Source: Pseudomonadota bacterium (GTDB taxonomy: Bacteria; Pseudomonadota; Gammaproteobacteria; Burkholderiales; Thiobacillaceae). Taken from it: DNA of 64,000 nt. The position numbers were made by a program, and so were the translations under genes. A model generated the notes under the pieces. The model was given only the letters and a program-made list of their open reading frames with translations, was not told the origin of the DNA and searched no databases. The DNA lies in NCBI GenBank assembly GCA_021847835.1, contig JAJZPR010000003.1:62001-126000 (forward strand). Reading direction: 5' to 3'. Shown here piece by piece: positions 38,492 to 45,650 of the stretch. The first letter of the stretch is position 1, and every line of letters begins with the position of its first letter.

Positions 38492-39427
38492 ATGAGTGAA
38501 CAAAACCTGCAATCACAAACCGTGCAGACCACCGGCCATGCCTGGGACGGCGACCTCCAGGAATTCAACAATCCGCTGCCGACCTGGTGGGTGTATGTGT
38601 TCTACGTGACCATCGCCTTTGCCATCGGCTACTGGCTGGTCTACCCCTCGTGGCCGTTTGGCAAGGGCTTCCTGCCGGGCATTCCCGTGCCGGGCATTTC
38701 CAAGATCACCTACGTGAACAGCGAGGGTGAAACCGTGGAAAGCCACTGGAATACCCGCGCCCTGCTGGCGAAGAAGCTGAACGAGGCCGAGGAAATGCAG
38801 AAGCCCTACTTCAGCAAGGTGGCAGCGAGCGATTTCGGCCAGATCGCCAAGGATCCCGAGCTGTCCGGCTTCGTGCTGTCCGCCGGCAAGGCGCTGTTCA
38901 CCGAAAACTGCGCGCCCTGTCACCAGCAGGGCGGCCAGGGCGTGCTGGGCTTCTTCCCCAACCTGACCGACGACGACTGGCTGTACGGCGGCAGCTACGA
39001 CAAGATCCATCAAACCCTGGTCAACGGCCGCCGCGGCTACATGCCGGCCTTCGGCGAGGTGCTTTCCGCAGGCGAGATCGATGCGCTGGCCAACTATGTC
39101 GCCAGCCTGTCCGGCATTCCGCACGACGGGAACAAGGCGGCGAGCGGCAGGGCGCTGTTCACCTCCGAGGCCGCGGCCTGCTTCTACTGCCACGGCGAGA
39201 ATGCCAAGGGGCGCCAGGACATCGGCGCACCCAACCTCACGGACAAGATCTGGCTGTGGGCCGATGTGCCTGGCGCGGACAAGCCCGAAGACAAGCTTGC
39301 CGCCATCCGCTCGACCATCATCGCCGGCGTCAACAAGGGCGTGATGCCGGCCTGGGGCGGGCGCCTGAGCCCCGAGCAGATCAAGGTGCTGACCGTGTAT
39401 GTGCACGAACTGGGCGGCGGCAAGTAA
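38492..39427 (+). CDS. ccoP: cbb3-type cytochrome c oxidase subunit III (di-heme)
   Basis: 311 residues from the ATG at 38492; an in-frame GTG three bases earlier is also possible. One N-terminal membrane helix follows ending near WLVYPSWP, then two cytochrome c domains with CAPCHQQ and CFYCHGE heme motifs. It takes electrons from the bc1 complex or soluble cytochrome c. The operon ends with a terminator at 39464. Confidence 0.96.
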   Translation: MSEQNLQSQTVQTTGHAWDGDLQEFNNPLPTWWVYVFYVTIAFAIGYWLVYPSWPFGKGFLPGIPVPGISKITYVNSEGETVESHWNTRALLAKKLNEAEEMQKPYFSKVAASDFGQIAKDPELSGFVLSAGKALFTENCAPCHQQGGQGVLGFFPNLTDDDWLYGGSYDKIHQTLVNGRRGYMPAFGEVLSAGEIDALANYVASLSGIPHDGNKAASGRALFTSEAAACFYCHGENAKGRQDIGAPNLTDKIWLWADVPGADKPEDKLAAIRSTIIAGVNKGVMPAWGGRLSPEQIKVLTVYVHELGGGK

Positions 39428-39463
39428 GCTTGAACCCTTTCGTGGCCCTTTTGAGAGTTAAGG

Positions 39464-39489
39464 AAAACCCCCGGTAACGGGGGTTTTTT
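39464..39489 (+). terminator. Rho-independent terminator after ccoP
   Basis: Stem AACCCCCG (39466-39473), loop GTAA, CGGGGGTT (39478-39485), T-run of six. It separates ccoNOQP from ccoG; ccoG starts only 18 bases later, so either it reads through or has its own start nearby. Confidence 0.88.
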
Positions 39490-39506
39490 GTCCGCGCAAA
39501 ACAGAC

Positions 39507-40940
39507 ATGCAAGTCGGACTTGAAGAACAGCTTGCCCCCTTGCAGGGGCGCATTCCCGTTTTCACCCGCTCGGTGAAGGGGGCGTTTCGGCGTTTCAAGT
39601 CGGGCGTGCTGATGCTGGCCTTTGGCGTGTTTTTCCTGCTGCCCTGGCTGCCGTGGCGGCGCGGCGACGGCCCTGGCCAGGCGGTGCTGTTCGACGTGCC
39701 CGGCCGCCGCTTCCTGATCTTCGACCTGACCGTGTATCCGCAGGACGTGGTGTGGCTGGCGATCCTGCTGTTCATCGCCGCGGCCATCCTGTTCTTCGCC
39801 ACCGCTCTGGTGGGACGCGCCTTCTGCGGCTATTTCTGCTTCCAGACCCTGTGGACGGATTTCTTCATCTGGATCGAGGCCAGGATACAGGGCGAGCGGC
39901 CGGCGCGCGTGCGCCTGTACCGCCAGCCCTGGAATCGCGAAAAGCTGTTGAAGATCGGCGGCACGCATCTTCTCTGGCTCGCGGCGAGTTTCTGGACGGG
40001 GTTGAGCTTCGTTCTGTACTTCGGCTATGCGCCCGATCTGGTCTTCCGCTTTTTCACCGGCGAGGCTGCCGCCGCGGCCTACATCACGGTGGGGGTGCTG
40101 ACGCTGTCCACCTATTTCGCTGCCGGTTACATGCGCGAGCAGATCTGCACCTATGTGTGTCCTTACGGCCGCTTCCAGAGCGTGATGTACGATGCAGAGA
40201 CGCTGGCGGTGCACTACGATGCGCCGCGCGGGGAAGGCCGGCTGGGACGGGCCAGCGCGCGCGCGGGCATGCGCACCCTGGAAGAGCGTCATGCCAGGGG
40301 AAATGGCGACTGCATCGATTGCGGCCTGTGCGTGCAGGTTTGTCCGGCCGGCATCGACATCCGCGAGGGCCTGCAATACAAGTGCATTTCCTGCGGCCTG
40401 TGCGTCGACGCCTGCAACGGCATCATGGATTCCATGGGCTTTGCGCGCGGCCTGATCCGCTACGACTCCGAGGCCAATCTCGCCAGGGCAGTGCCCGACA
40501 AGCCGCGCCTGCACTGGAAGCGGCTCAAGGTCGTCGGCTACGGCGTGTCCATCGTGCTGATGACGGCTTATCTTGCCTACAGCATCGTTGCGCGCAGCAG
40601 CTTCGAGGGCGCGGTCACCCAGGTGCGCCAGCCGCTGTTCGTGGTGTTGTCCAGCGGCGATATCCGCAACCGTTACCAGATCCGGGTGACCAACAAGCTG
40701 GGCATGGCGGAAACCTTTTCGGTCGGCGTCAAGGGCTTGCCGGAATCCGCGCTGGACATGGGCAGCCTGCGCGAAGTGACGGTCAGGCCGGGGCACAGCG
40801 CCATCCTGCAGGCAAGCATCATTCTCGATCCCGAAACCGCGGCCAGGACGCGCGAAGTGGTGTTCGTCATCACCCCGCGCTCGCATCCCGCCGAGGCGCG
40901 CAGCGAGTCTGCGGGATTCCACTACACCGGCCGGAGTTGA
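39507..40940 (+). CDS. ccoG: Cytochrome c oxidase accessory protein CcoG (FixG/RdxA)
   Basis: 477 residues. Several membrane helices; the N-terminal redox-type motif CGYFCFQTLW; a CTYVCPYGRFQ motif; then two ferredoxin-type clusters CIDCGLCVQVCP and CISCGLCVDAC; and a C-terminal immunoglobulin-like domain after residue 350. In purple bacteria CcoG reduces Cu(II) to Cu(I) for the cbb3 enzyme. It is followed 6 bases later by ccoH. Confidence 0.95.
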   Translation: MQVGLEEQLAPLQGRIPVFTRSVKGAFRRFKSGVLMLAFGVFFLLPWLPWRRGDGPGQAVLFDVPGRRFLIFDLTVYPQDVVWLAILLFIAAAILFFATALVGRAFCGYFCFQTLWTDFFIWIEARIQGERPARVRLYRQPWNREKLLKIGGTHLLWLAASFWTGLSFVLYFGYAPDLVFRFFTGEAAAAAYITVGVLTLSTYFAAGYMREQICTYVCPYGRFQSVMYDAETLAVHYDAPRGEGRLGRASARAGMRTLEERHARGNGDCIDCGLCVQVCPAGIDIREGLQYKCISCGLCVDACNGIMDSMGFARGLIRYDSEANLARAVPDKPRLHWKRLKVVGYGVSIVLMTAYLAYSIVARSSFEGAVTQVRQPLFVVLSSGDIRNRYQIRVTNKLGMAETFSVGVKGLPESALDMGSLREVTVRPGHSAILQASIILDPETAARTREVVFVITPRSHPAEARSESAGFHYTGRS

Positions 40941-40946
40941 TCTGAC

Positions 40947-41702
40947 ATGGAAACCGGACTTACCCTATTCGGCGGCTTGGCAGCGGTGCTGCTTTTGTTC
41001 GCGCTGGCGCGCGCGCTGCGCATGCCGGCGGCACTGGCCGGCCTCCTCGCGGGCATGGCGCCGCTGTTTGCCTACCTCGTCACCCTGTTCGGCCATTGGC
41101 CCGGACTCGATGTCGTCGCCATCCATATCTCTGTTTTCATCAGCGCGGCCTTCATCCTGGTCGTGTTTTCGCGCTATCGCGCAAAACAATCGCGCATGCA
41201 CTGGGTGCCCAAGGCGCTGATCGGCTTTTTCCTCGTGCTGATCGTGATGAATGCCGGCTTTCTGTATGTTTCCACCAAGGGCCTGCCGCCTGCGCTGGCC
41301 AATCTGCTGTTGCCGGGGAATGAAAACAGGATGCTGCATACCGGTTTTGCCGGCACCACCCGGCATGGGGAAGAGGCCGCCAAGGCCATCGGCGCGGATT
41401 TGTCGCGGCAGCACCGCAACGAGCAACTGGGCTGGCGGGTGCGCGTGGAGGGTTTGCGCATGCCCTCCGTGGGGCAAAATGCCGTGACCGTGTTTGCCGA
41501 AGACCGCCAAGGCCGCCCTCTGACCGGCCTGGCAGGGGAGTTCCTGCTCGCCAGGCCGGGCGCAAAGCCGGCAAGCGTGCCGCTCAGGGCTTCCGCCGGC
41601 GGGCAGTACGAAACTAGGCTGGATTTTTCGGGATCCGGGCTTTGGCTGCTTGAACTGCAACTGGACGGCTATCGGCAAGCCTGGGAAATCGAGGTGCCAT
41701 GA
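40947..41702 (+). CDS. FixH/CcoH-type protein with an extra N-terminal membrane domain
   Basis: 251 residues. The C-terminal 170 residues fit FixH/CcoH: one membrane helix in KALIGFFLVLIVMNAGFLY, then a periplasmic domain ending in LLELQLDGYRQAWEIEVP. The first about 85 residues add three further hydrophobic helices not found in ordinary FixH (about 150-170 residues). It overlaps ccoS by four bases. The extra module is unexplained and could be a fusion. Assignment to FixH rests on position plus the C-terminal pattern. Confidence 0.75.
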   Translation: METGLTLFGGLAAVLLLFALARALRMPAALAGLLAGMAPLFAYLVTLFGHWPGLDVVAIHISVFISAAFILVVFSRYRAKQSRMHWVPKALIGFFLVLIVMNAGFLYVSTKGLPPALANLLLPGNENRMLHTGFAGTTRHGEEAAKAIGADLSRQHRNEQLGWRVRVEGLRMPSVGQNAVTVFAEDRQGRPLTGLAGEFLLARPGAKPASVPLRASAGGQYETRLDFSGSGLWLLELQLDGYRQAWEIEVP

Positions 41703-41893
41703 GCGCGACCCTGCTGTTTCTGTTCGCGCTCACCGGCATTTTCGTCGTGCTGCTGATTGTGGGCATCTTCTGGTCCATCAGGAGCGGGCAGTTCGAGGAT
41801 ATGGAAGGCCCTGCCGAGCGCATCCTCATGGACGACGACGACCCCAGGCTGCCCGGGCGCAAGTCCAAGTCATTGAGCCGCGACGAGGAATAA
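41699..41893 (+). CDS. ccoS: cbb3-type oxidase assembly protein CcoS
   Basis: 64 residues: one membrane helix near residues 6-26, then the conserved GIFWSIRSGQFEDMEGPAER region and an acidic, then basic tail. CcoS is required for cofactor insertion into CcoN. In most genomes it follows ccoI; here it directly follows ccoH, with no ccoI between. Confidence 0.92.
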   Translation: MSATLLFLFALTGIFVVLLIVGIFWSIRSGQFEDMEGPAERILMDDDDPRLPGRKSKSLSRDEE

Positions 41894-41924
41894 ATTAGAA
41901 TTCGCTTAACTATTCCGGGAGTTG

Positions 41925-42035
41925 ATGATGAAACAGTATCTGACCAAGCAAAACCTGCCCATGGTGGTGGTGGTGGGCCTGATCGTGTGGGCGTGGATCA
42001 GCCTGATCAGCGTGCTGATCGCCGGCATGTTCTGA
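41925..42035 (+). CDS. Small single-helix membrane protein at the end of the cbb3 assembly cluster, 36 aa
   Basis: 36 residues starting MMKQYLTKQNLPMVVVVGLI and ending IAGMF, behind a GGGAG ribosome site, 31 bases after ccoS. One membrane helix with a short basic N-terminus. The length and topology recall CcoM, a small stabilising subunit of Pseudomonas cbb3, but the sequence is not obviously similar. A terminator follows 24 bases after the stop. Confidence 0.6.
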   Translation: MMKQYLTKQNLPMVVVVGLIVWAWISLISVLIAGMF

Positions 42036-42058
42036 TTCGGGTTCGCTGGTTTCCAAAC

Positions 42059-42087
42059 GAAAAGCCCCGCTTGATGCGGGGCTTTTT
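42059..42087. terminator. Bidirectional terminator between the cbb3 assembly genes and rpoH
   Basis: Stem AAAGCCCCGC (42061-42070), loop TTGAT, GCGGGGCTTT (42076-42085), with five T on the plus side and A-rich bases on the other side giving T on the minus strand. Confidence 0.85.
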
Positions 42088-42105
42088 CATGTGCGTTGCA
42101 GGGCG

Positions 42106-42948
42106 TCAGGCCGGGATCAGTTCGCGCATTTTCTTCATGGCCTTGGCTTCGATCTGGCGCACGCGTTCGGCGGAAATGCCGAATTCATCCGCCAGCTCGT
42201 GCAGGGTGGCGGATTCGCCCTCGGAAAGCCAGCGCGCCTCGATGATGCGGCGGCTGCGTTCGTCCAGGCTGGTCAACGCCGTTGCCAGGCCTTCGTGCTG
42301 CATGCGCTCGCCCTGTTCGCGTGCCAGCACTTCGACCGGCTCGTCTTCCGGGCTGGCCAGGTAGGCGATGGGGCTGTAGGACTCCTCGCCGTCCTCGACC
42401 GTGGGATCGAGGCCGATGTCCTGGCCGGACATGCGGGTTTCCATTTCGCGCACTTCCTCGGGTTTAACCCCGAGTTCCTTGGCGATGGCGGCGGTTTCGG
42501 CAGTGCCCAGGCTGCCCAGGCCCTGCTTCATGCTGCGCAGGTTGAAGAACAGCTTGCGCTGGGCCTTGGTGGTGGCCACCTTGACCAGGCGCCAGTTTTT
42601 CAGGATGTATTCGTGGATTTCGGCCTTGATCCAGTGCAGGGCGAAGCTCACCAGGCGCACGCCGCGGTCGGGGTCGAAGCGCTTTACGGCCTTCATCAGG
42701 CCGATGTTGCCTTCCTGGATGAGGTCGGCCTGGGGCAGGCCGTAACCCATGTAATGGCGGGCGGTGCTGACCACCACGCGCAGGTGCGACAGCACCAGCA
42801 ACCGGGCGGCCTCGACATCCTCGTGGTCGCGCCAGCGGCGCGCCAGGCGCTGTTCTTCATCGAGGCTGAGCAGCGGATAGCGGTTTACGCTCTGGATGTA
42901 GGCTTCCAGACTCCCGGCGGAAACGACAGGTATCAGGGCTGTGGACAT
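42106..42948 (-). CDS. rpoH: RNA polymerase heat shock sigma factor sigma32
   Basis: 280 residues. Region 2 has LVLSHLRVVVSTARHYM and DLIQEGNIGLMKAVKRFDP; the RpoH box QRKLFFNLRSMKQ is present and distinguishes it from other sigma70 members; region 4 has LHELADEFGISAERVRQIE. It directs transcription of chaperone and protease genes. The start ATG 42948 has GGGAGG about 10 bases upstream. The leader holds a CIRCE operator and an IscR-like box, described separately. It follows ftsX on the same strand across a 94-base gap. Confidence 0.98.
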   Translation of the reverse strand: MSTALIPVVSAGSLEAYIQSVNRYPLLSLDEEQRLARRWRDHEDVEAARLLVLSHLRVVVSTARHYMGYGLPQADLIQEGNIGLMKAVKRFDPDRGVRLVSFALHWIKAEIHEYILKNWRLVKVATTKAQRKLFFNLRSMKQGLGSLGTAETAAIAKELGVKPEEVREMETRMSGQDIGLDPTVEDGEESYSPIAYLASPEDEPVEVLAREQGERMQHEGLATALTSLDERSRRIIEARWLSEGESATLHELADEFGISAERVRQIEAKAMKKMRELIPA

Positions 42949-42973
42949 AACTGAATTTACCTCCCGCTTGATT

Positions 42974-43000
42974 TTAGCACTCTGGCTTTCTGAGTGCTAA
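42974..43000. promoter_or_regulatory. CIRCE operator (HrcA binding site) in the rpoH leader
   Basis: Exact consensus TTAGCACTC (42974-42982), 9-base spacer, GAGTGCTAA (42992-43000). It begins directly downstream of the rpoH -10 box, so it covers the expected transcription start. HrcA bound here would block rpoH transcription until heat or unfolded protein inactivates it. A perfect match in both 9-base arms is far beyond chance. Confidence 0.95.
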
Positions 43001-43046
43001 ACGATAGAAAAGTTCGGGCGAATAGTCAACCAATTTAGTCAACTAA
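43001..43046 (-). promoter_or_regulatory. rpoH promoter overlapped by an IscR-type box
   Basis: Minus-strand -35 TTGACT (plus 43024-43029), 17-base spacer and -10 TATCGT (plus 43001-43006). The 25 bases at 43022-43046 read TTAGTTGACT-N5-GGTTGACTAT; 17 of 20 arm positions match the type 1 IscR consensus ATASYYGACT-N5-AGTCRRSTAT. The -35 used lies in the right half; a second TTGACT lies in the left half. The box touches the last codon and stop of ftsX. Confidence 0.6.
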
Positions 43047-43942
43047 TCGGTCTTGCCCAGGGTGCGGCTGACGGCGATCCAGGCGCCCAGCCAACTGAAC
43101 AGGGTGGCGCCGCCCAGTACCACGCCGATTTCTGCGAACCCAGGCGGCGACAGCCGGTAAGGCGAGCCGTACAGGGTGGCGAGACGGGTGACCGGCTCAT
43201 CCAGCGCCAGGCCGAGCAAGGCGAGGATGGCCAGGGCGGCCAGCGCCCCGCTCGCGCCCTGCAGGGCGCCGTAATACAGGAAAGGGCGGCGGATGTAGCG
43301 GTCGGTGGCGCCAATCAGGCGGCTGACCTCGATTTCCTCGCGCCGGGCCAGGATTTGCGCGCGGATGGCGTTGCCGGCGATGGCCGCCAGCGCCAGGCCG
43401 AAGAGGGCGGTCAGCAGCAGCACGATTTGCCGGCCGAGGTCCAGTATGGCGTGCAGGCGCTCGGCCCAGGCGCTGTCGGCCTGCACGGTCTCCACGCCCG
43501 GCAGGGCGGCCAGCTCCTTGCGCAGCCGTTCCAGTTCCTGCGGGCTGGCCTGCGACAGGGTCAGCACCCAGGCGTCCGGCAGCGGGTTCTTCTCCAGGCC
43601 CGCGGTAATGTCGGCCAAGCCCTGTGCGCTGAGGTGTTCCAGCGCCTGGTCGCGCGAGACGAAACGGCGCTTGGCAACAGCCGGGTGGGATTCGATCTTC
43701 TGCCTGATGGCATCGCGCTCGCGCGCCGTGGCCTGGTCGCTCAGGAAAAGGCTGATTTCGGGCTGGGCGGGCAGGTTGCCGGCGAGGTGATTGAGGTTCT
43801 GTACGACGAGGTAGAGGCCGATCGGCAGGGAGATGGCGACCCCGATGGCCAGCGCGGTGAACCCCGTGGCAAAGGGGGTGCGCAGCAGGCGGCGCAGCGC
43901 GCCGGAAAGCGAAGCCAGATGATGGGCGAGCCAGGTCTTCAT
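43043..43942 (-). CDS. ftsX: Cell division ABC permease-like protein
   Basis: 299 residues from the ATG at 43942. Four membrane helices: residues near 25-47 (TGFTALAIGVAISLPIGLYLV), then a periplasmic domain of about 120 residues, then three helices near 170-195, 220-245 and 265-290. Linked with FtsE it signals to peptidoglycan amidases at the septum. Start overlaps the ftsE stop by four bases. Confidence 0.95.
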   Translation of the reverse strand: MKTWLAHHLASLSGALRRLLRTPFATGFTALAIGVAISLPIGLYLVVQNLNHLAGNLPAQPEISLFLSDQATARERDAIRQKIESHPAVAKRRFVSRDQALEHLSAQGLADITAGLEKNPLPDAWVLTLSQASPQELERLRKELAALPGVETVQADSAWAERLHAILDLGRQIVLLLTALFGLALAAIAGNAIRAQILARREEIEVSRLIGATDRYIRRPFLYYGALQGASGALAALAILALLGLALDEPVTRLATLYGSPYRLSPPGFAEIGVVLGGATLFSWLGAWIAVSRTLGKTD

Positions 43943-44592
43943 GCGGTCAGTCTGCCGTGGTCGAGCTGGATGACGCGTCCGCCCATGGCCTGGATGGTAC
44001 GTTCGTCGTGCGTGGAAATGACCAGGGTGGTGCCCACGCGGTGGAAATCCCTGAACATGTTGAGGATGTCGATGGCATAGCCGGTGTCGAGATTGCCCGT
44101 GGGCTCGTCCGCCAGCACCAGGGCCGGGCGCGACACGACCGCGCGGGCGATGCACAGGCGTTGCTGTTCGCCGCCCGAGAGGGTGACCGGCATCGATTTC
44201 TCCTTGGCGAGCAAGCCGACCTTGTCCAGCGCCGCGCGTGCGCGCTTCAGCGCCTCGCGGCGGTCGAAGCCGACAATCGACAGCGGCAGCAGGGTGTTTT
44301 CGATGACGTTGCGGTCGAACAGCAGCTTGTGGTCCTGGAAGATGAGGCCGATGTTGCGGCGCAGGAAAGGCACGGCATGGCGCGACAGGCGCCCCACGTT
44401 CTGGCCGTTGACGGTGACCGCGCCGCCGGTCGGGCGCTCGATGGCGGCGATGAGCTTGAGCAGGGTGGACTTGCCCGCCCCCGAGTGGCCGGTGAGAAAC
44501 ACCAGCTCGCCCTTCTCGATGCCCAGGCTGATGTCTTCCAGCGCGGTGTGGCCGCCCGGATAACGCTTTGTCACCTGGGAGAACTGGATCAT
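43939..44592 (-). CDS. ftsE: Cell division ATP-binding protein
   Basis: 217 residues; Walker [10 protein letters not shown], signature LSGGEQQRL, Walker [13 protein letters not shown]. It is the ATPase partner of FtsX at the division site. ATGA overlaps with ftsY upstream and ftsX downstream give tight coupling. The minus-strand order ftsY-ftsE-ftsX-rpoH is the classical proteobacterial arrangement. Confidence 0.97.
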   Translation of the reverse strand: MIQFSQVTKRYPGGHTALEDISLGIEKGELVFLTGHSGAGKSTLLKLIAAIERPTGGAVTVNGQNVGRLSRHAVPFLRRNIGLIFQDHKLLFDRNVIENTLLPLSIVGFDRREALKRARAALDKVGLLAKEKSMPVTLSGGEQQRLCIARAVVSRPALVLADEPTGNLDTGYAIDILNMFRDFHRVGTTLVISTHDERTIQAMGGRVIQLDHGRLTA

Positions 44593-45581
44593 TCCTGCGG
44601 TTCTCCGCCGATCAGGGCTTCGACGTATTCGCGCGCGACAAACGGCTTGAGATCGTCCAGACCTTCGCCCACGCCGATGTAGCGCACGGGAATGGGCCGG
44701 GCGCTGGCGATGGCCGCAAGCGCGCCGCCCTTGGCGGTGCCGTCCAGCTTGGTGACGATGAGTCCGGTCACGCCCAGTGCGTCGTCGAAGGCCTTGACCT
44801 GGCTGACCATGTTCTGGCCGGTGTTGCCGTCCAGCACCAGCAGCACTTCGTGCGGCGCGGCAGGGTCCAGCTTCTGGATCACGCGCTTCACTTTCCTGAT
44901 CTCTTCCATCAGGTGCAGCTGGGTCGGCAGGCGCCCGGCGGTGTCGGCCAGCACGATGTCGATGCCGCGCGCGCGCGCAGCGTTGACGGCGTCGAAGATC
45001 ACCGAGGCGGAATCGCCTTTTTCCTGGCTGATGACGGTGACATTGTTGCGCTCGCCCCAGACCTGCAACTGCTCGCGCGCCGCGGCGCGGAAAGTGTCGC
45101 CCGCACCCAGCAGCACCGACTTGCCCTCGCCCTGGTAAAGCTTGGCGAGCTTGCCGATGCTGGTGGTCTTGCCGGCGCCGTTGACGCCGGCCAGCATGAT
45201 GATGAAGGGCTTGGCGCCCGACGTGTCGAGCGGTTTCTCCAGCGGCGCGAGCAGCTCGGTCAGCGCATCGGCCAGGGCGGAACGGAGGGCGGCGGCATCG
45301 GAGAGATGCTCGCGCGCCACCTGCCTGCGCAGGCGTTCGAGCAGCGCCTCGGTGGCATCCACGCCCACGTCGGCCGTGAGCAGGATGGTTTCCAGTTCCT
45401 CGTACAAGGCCTCGTCGATCTTGCGGCCGGCGCCGAACAGGCCGGTCAGCTGGCCGCCGAGCTTCTCGCGCGTCTTGGCGAGGCCCGCTTTCAGCCGTTG
45501 CGCCCAGCCGGGACGGGAGGCGGATTTTTCCGGCTCTGCGGGCTTGTCGGGCGATGGGGAGGTCTTGAGGAAACCGAACAC
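44589..45581 (-). CDS. ftsY: Signal recognition particle receptor
   Basis: 330 residues. A short acidic/basic N-terminal A region (MFGFLKTSPSPDKPAEP), the helical N domain, and the G domain with GVNGAGKTTSIGKL (P-loop), DTAGRLPTQ, and TKLDGTAKGG. It docks SRP-ribosome complexes at the membrane. The N-terminal A domain is short compared with E. coli FtsY. It is divergent from the M16 peptidase gene across 69 bases. Confidence 0.97.
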   Translation of the reverse strand: MFGFLKTSPSPDKPAEPEKSASRPGWAQRLKAGLAKTREKLGGQLTGLFGAGRKIDEALYEELETILLTADVGVDATEALLERLRRQVAREHLSDAAALRSALADALTELLAPLEKPLDTSGAKPFIIMLAGVNGAGKTTSIGKLAKLYQGEGKSVLLGAGDTFRAAAREQLQVWGERNNVTVISQEKGDSASVIFDAVNAARARGIDIVLADTAGRLPTQLHLMEEIRKVKRVIQKLDPAAPHEVLLVLDGNTGQNMVSQVKAFDDALGVTGLIVTKLDGTAKGGALAAIASARPIPVRYIGVGEGLDDLKPFVAREYVEALIGGEPQE

Positions 45582-45650
45582 GAAAATAATGGTCTGGGAA
45601 AGGTTGGCATTATTTTATCATTCGCCACTGAACATTCCTTTCACAGGCTT

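Noticed and set aside
36027-38516. 829-codon minus-strand open frame opposite ccoN and ccoO
   Set aside because: Histidine/aspartate-rich low-complexity product, wholly opposite two well-supported oxidase genes.
44568-45650. N-terminal extension of the M16 peptidase by 361 codons
   Set aside because: The upstream part lies opposite ftsY; the signal peptide marks the true start at 45651.
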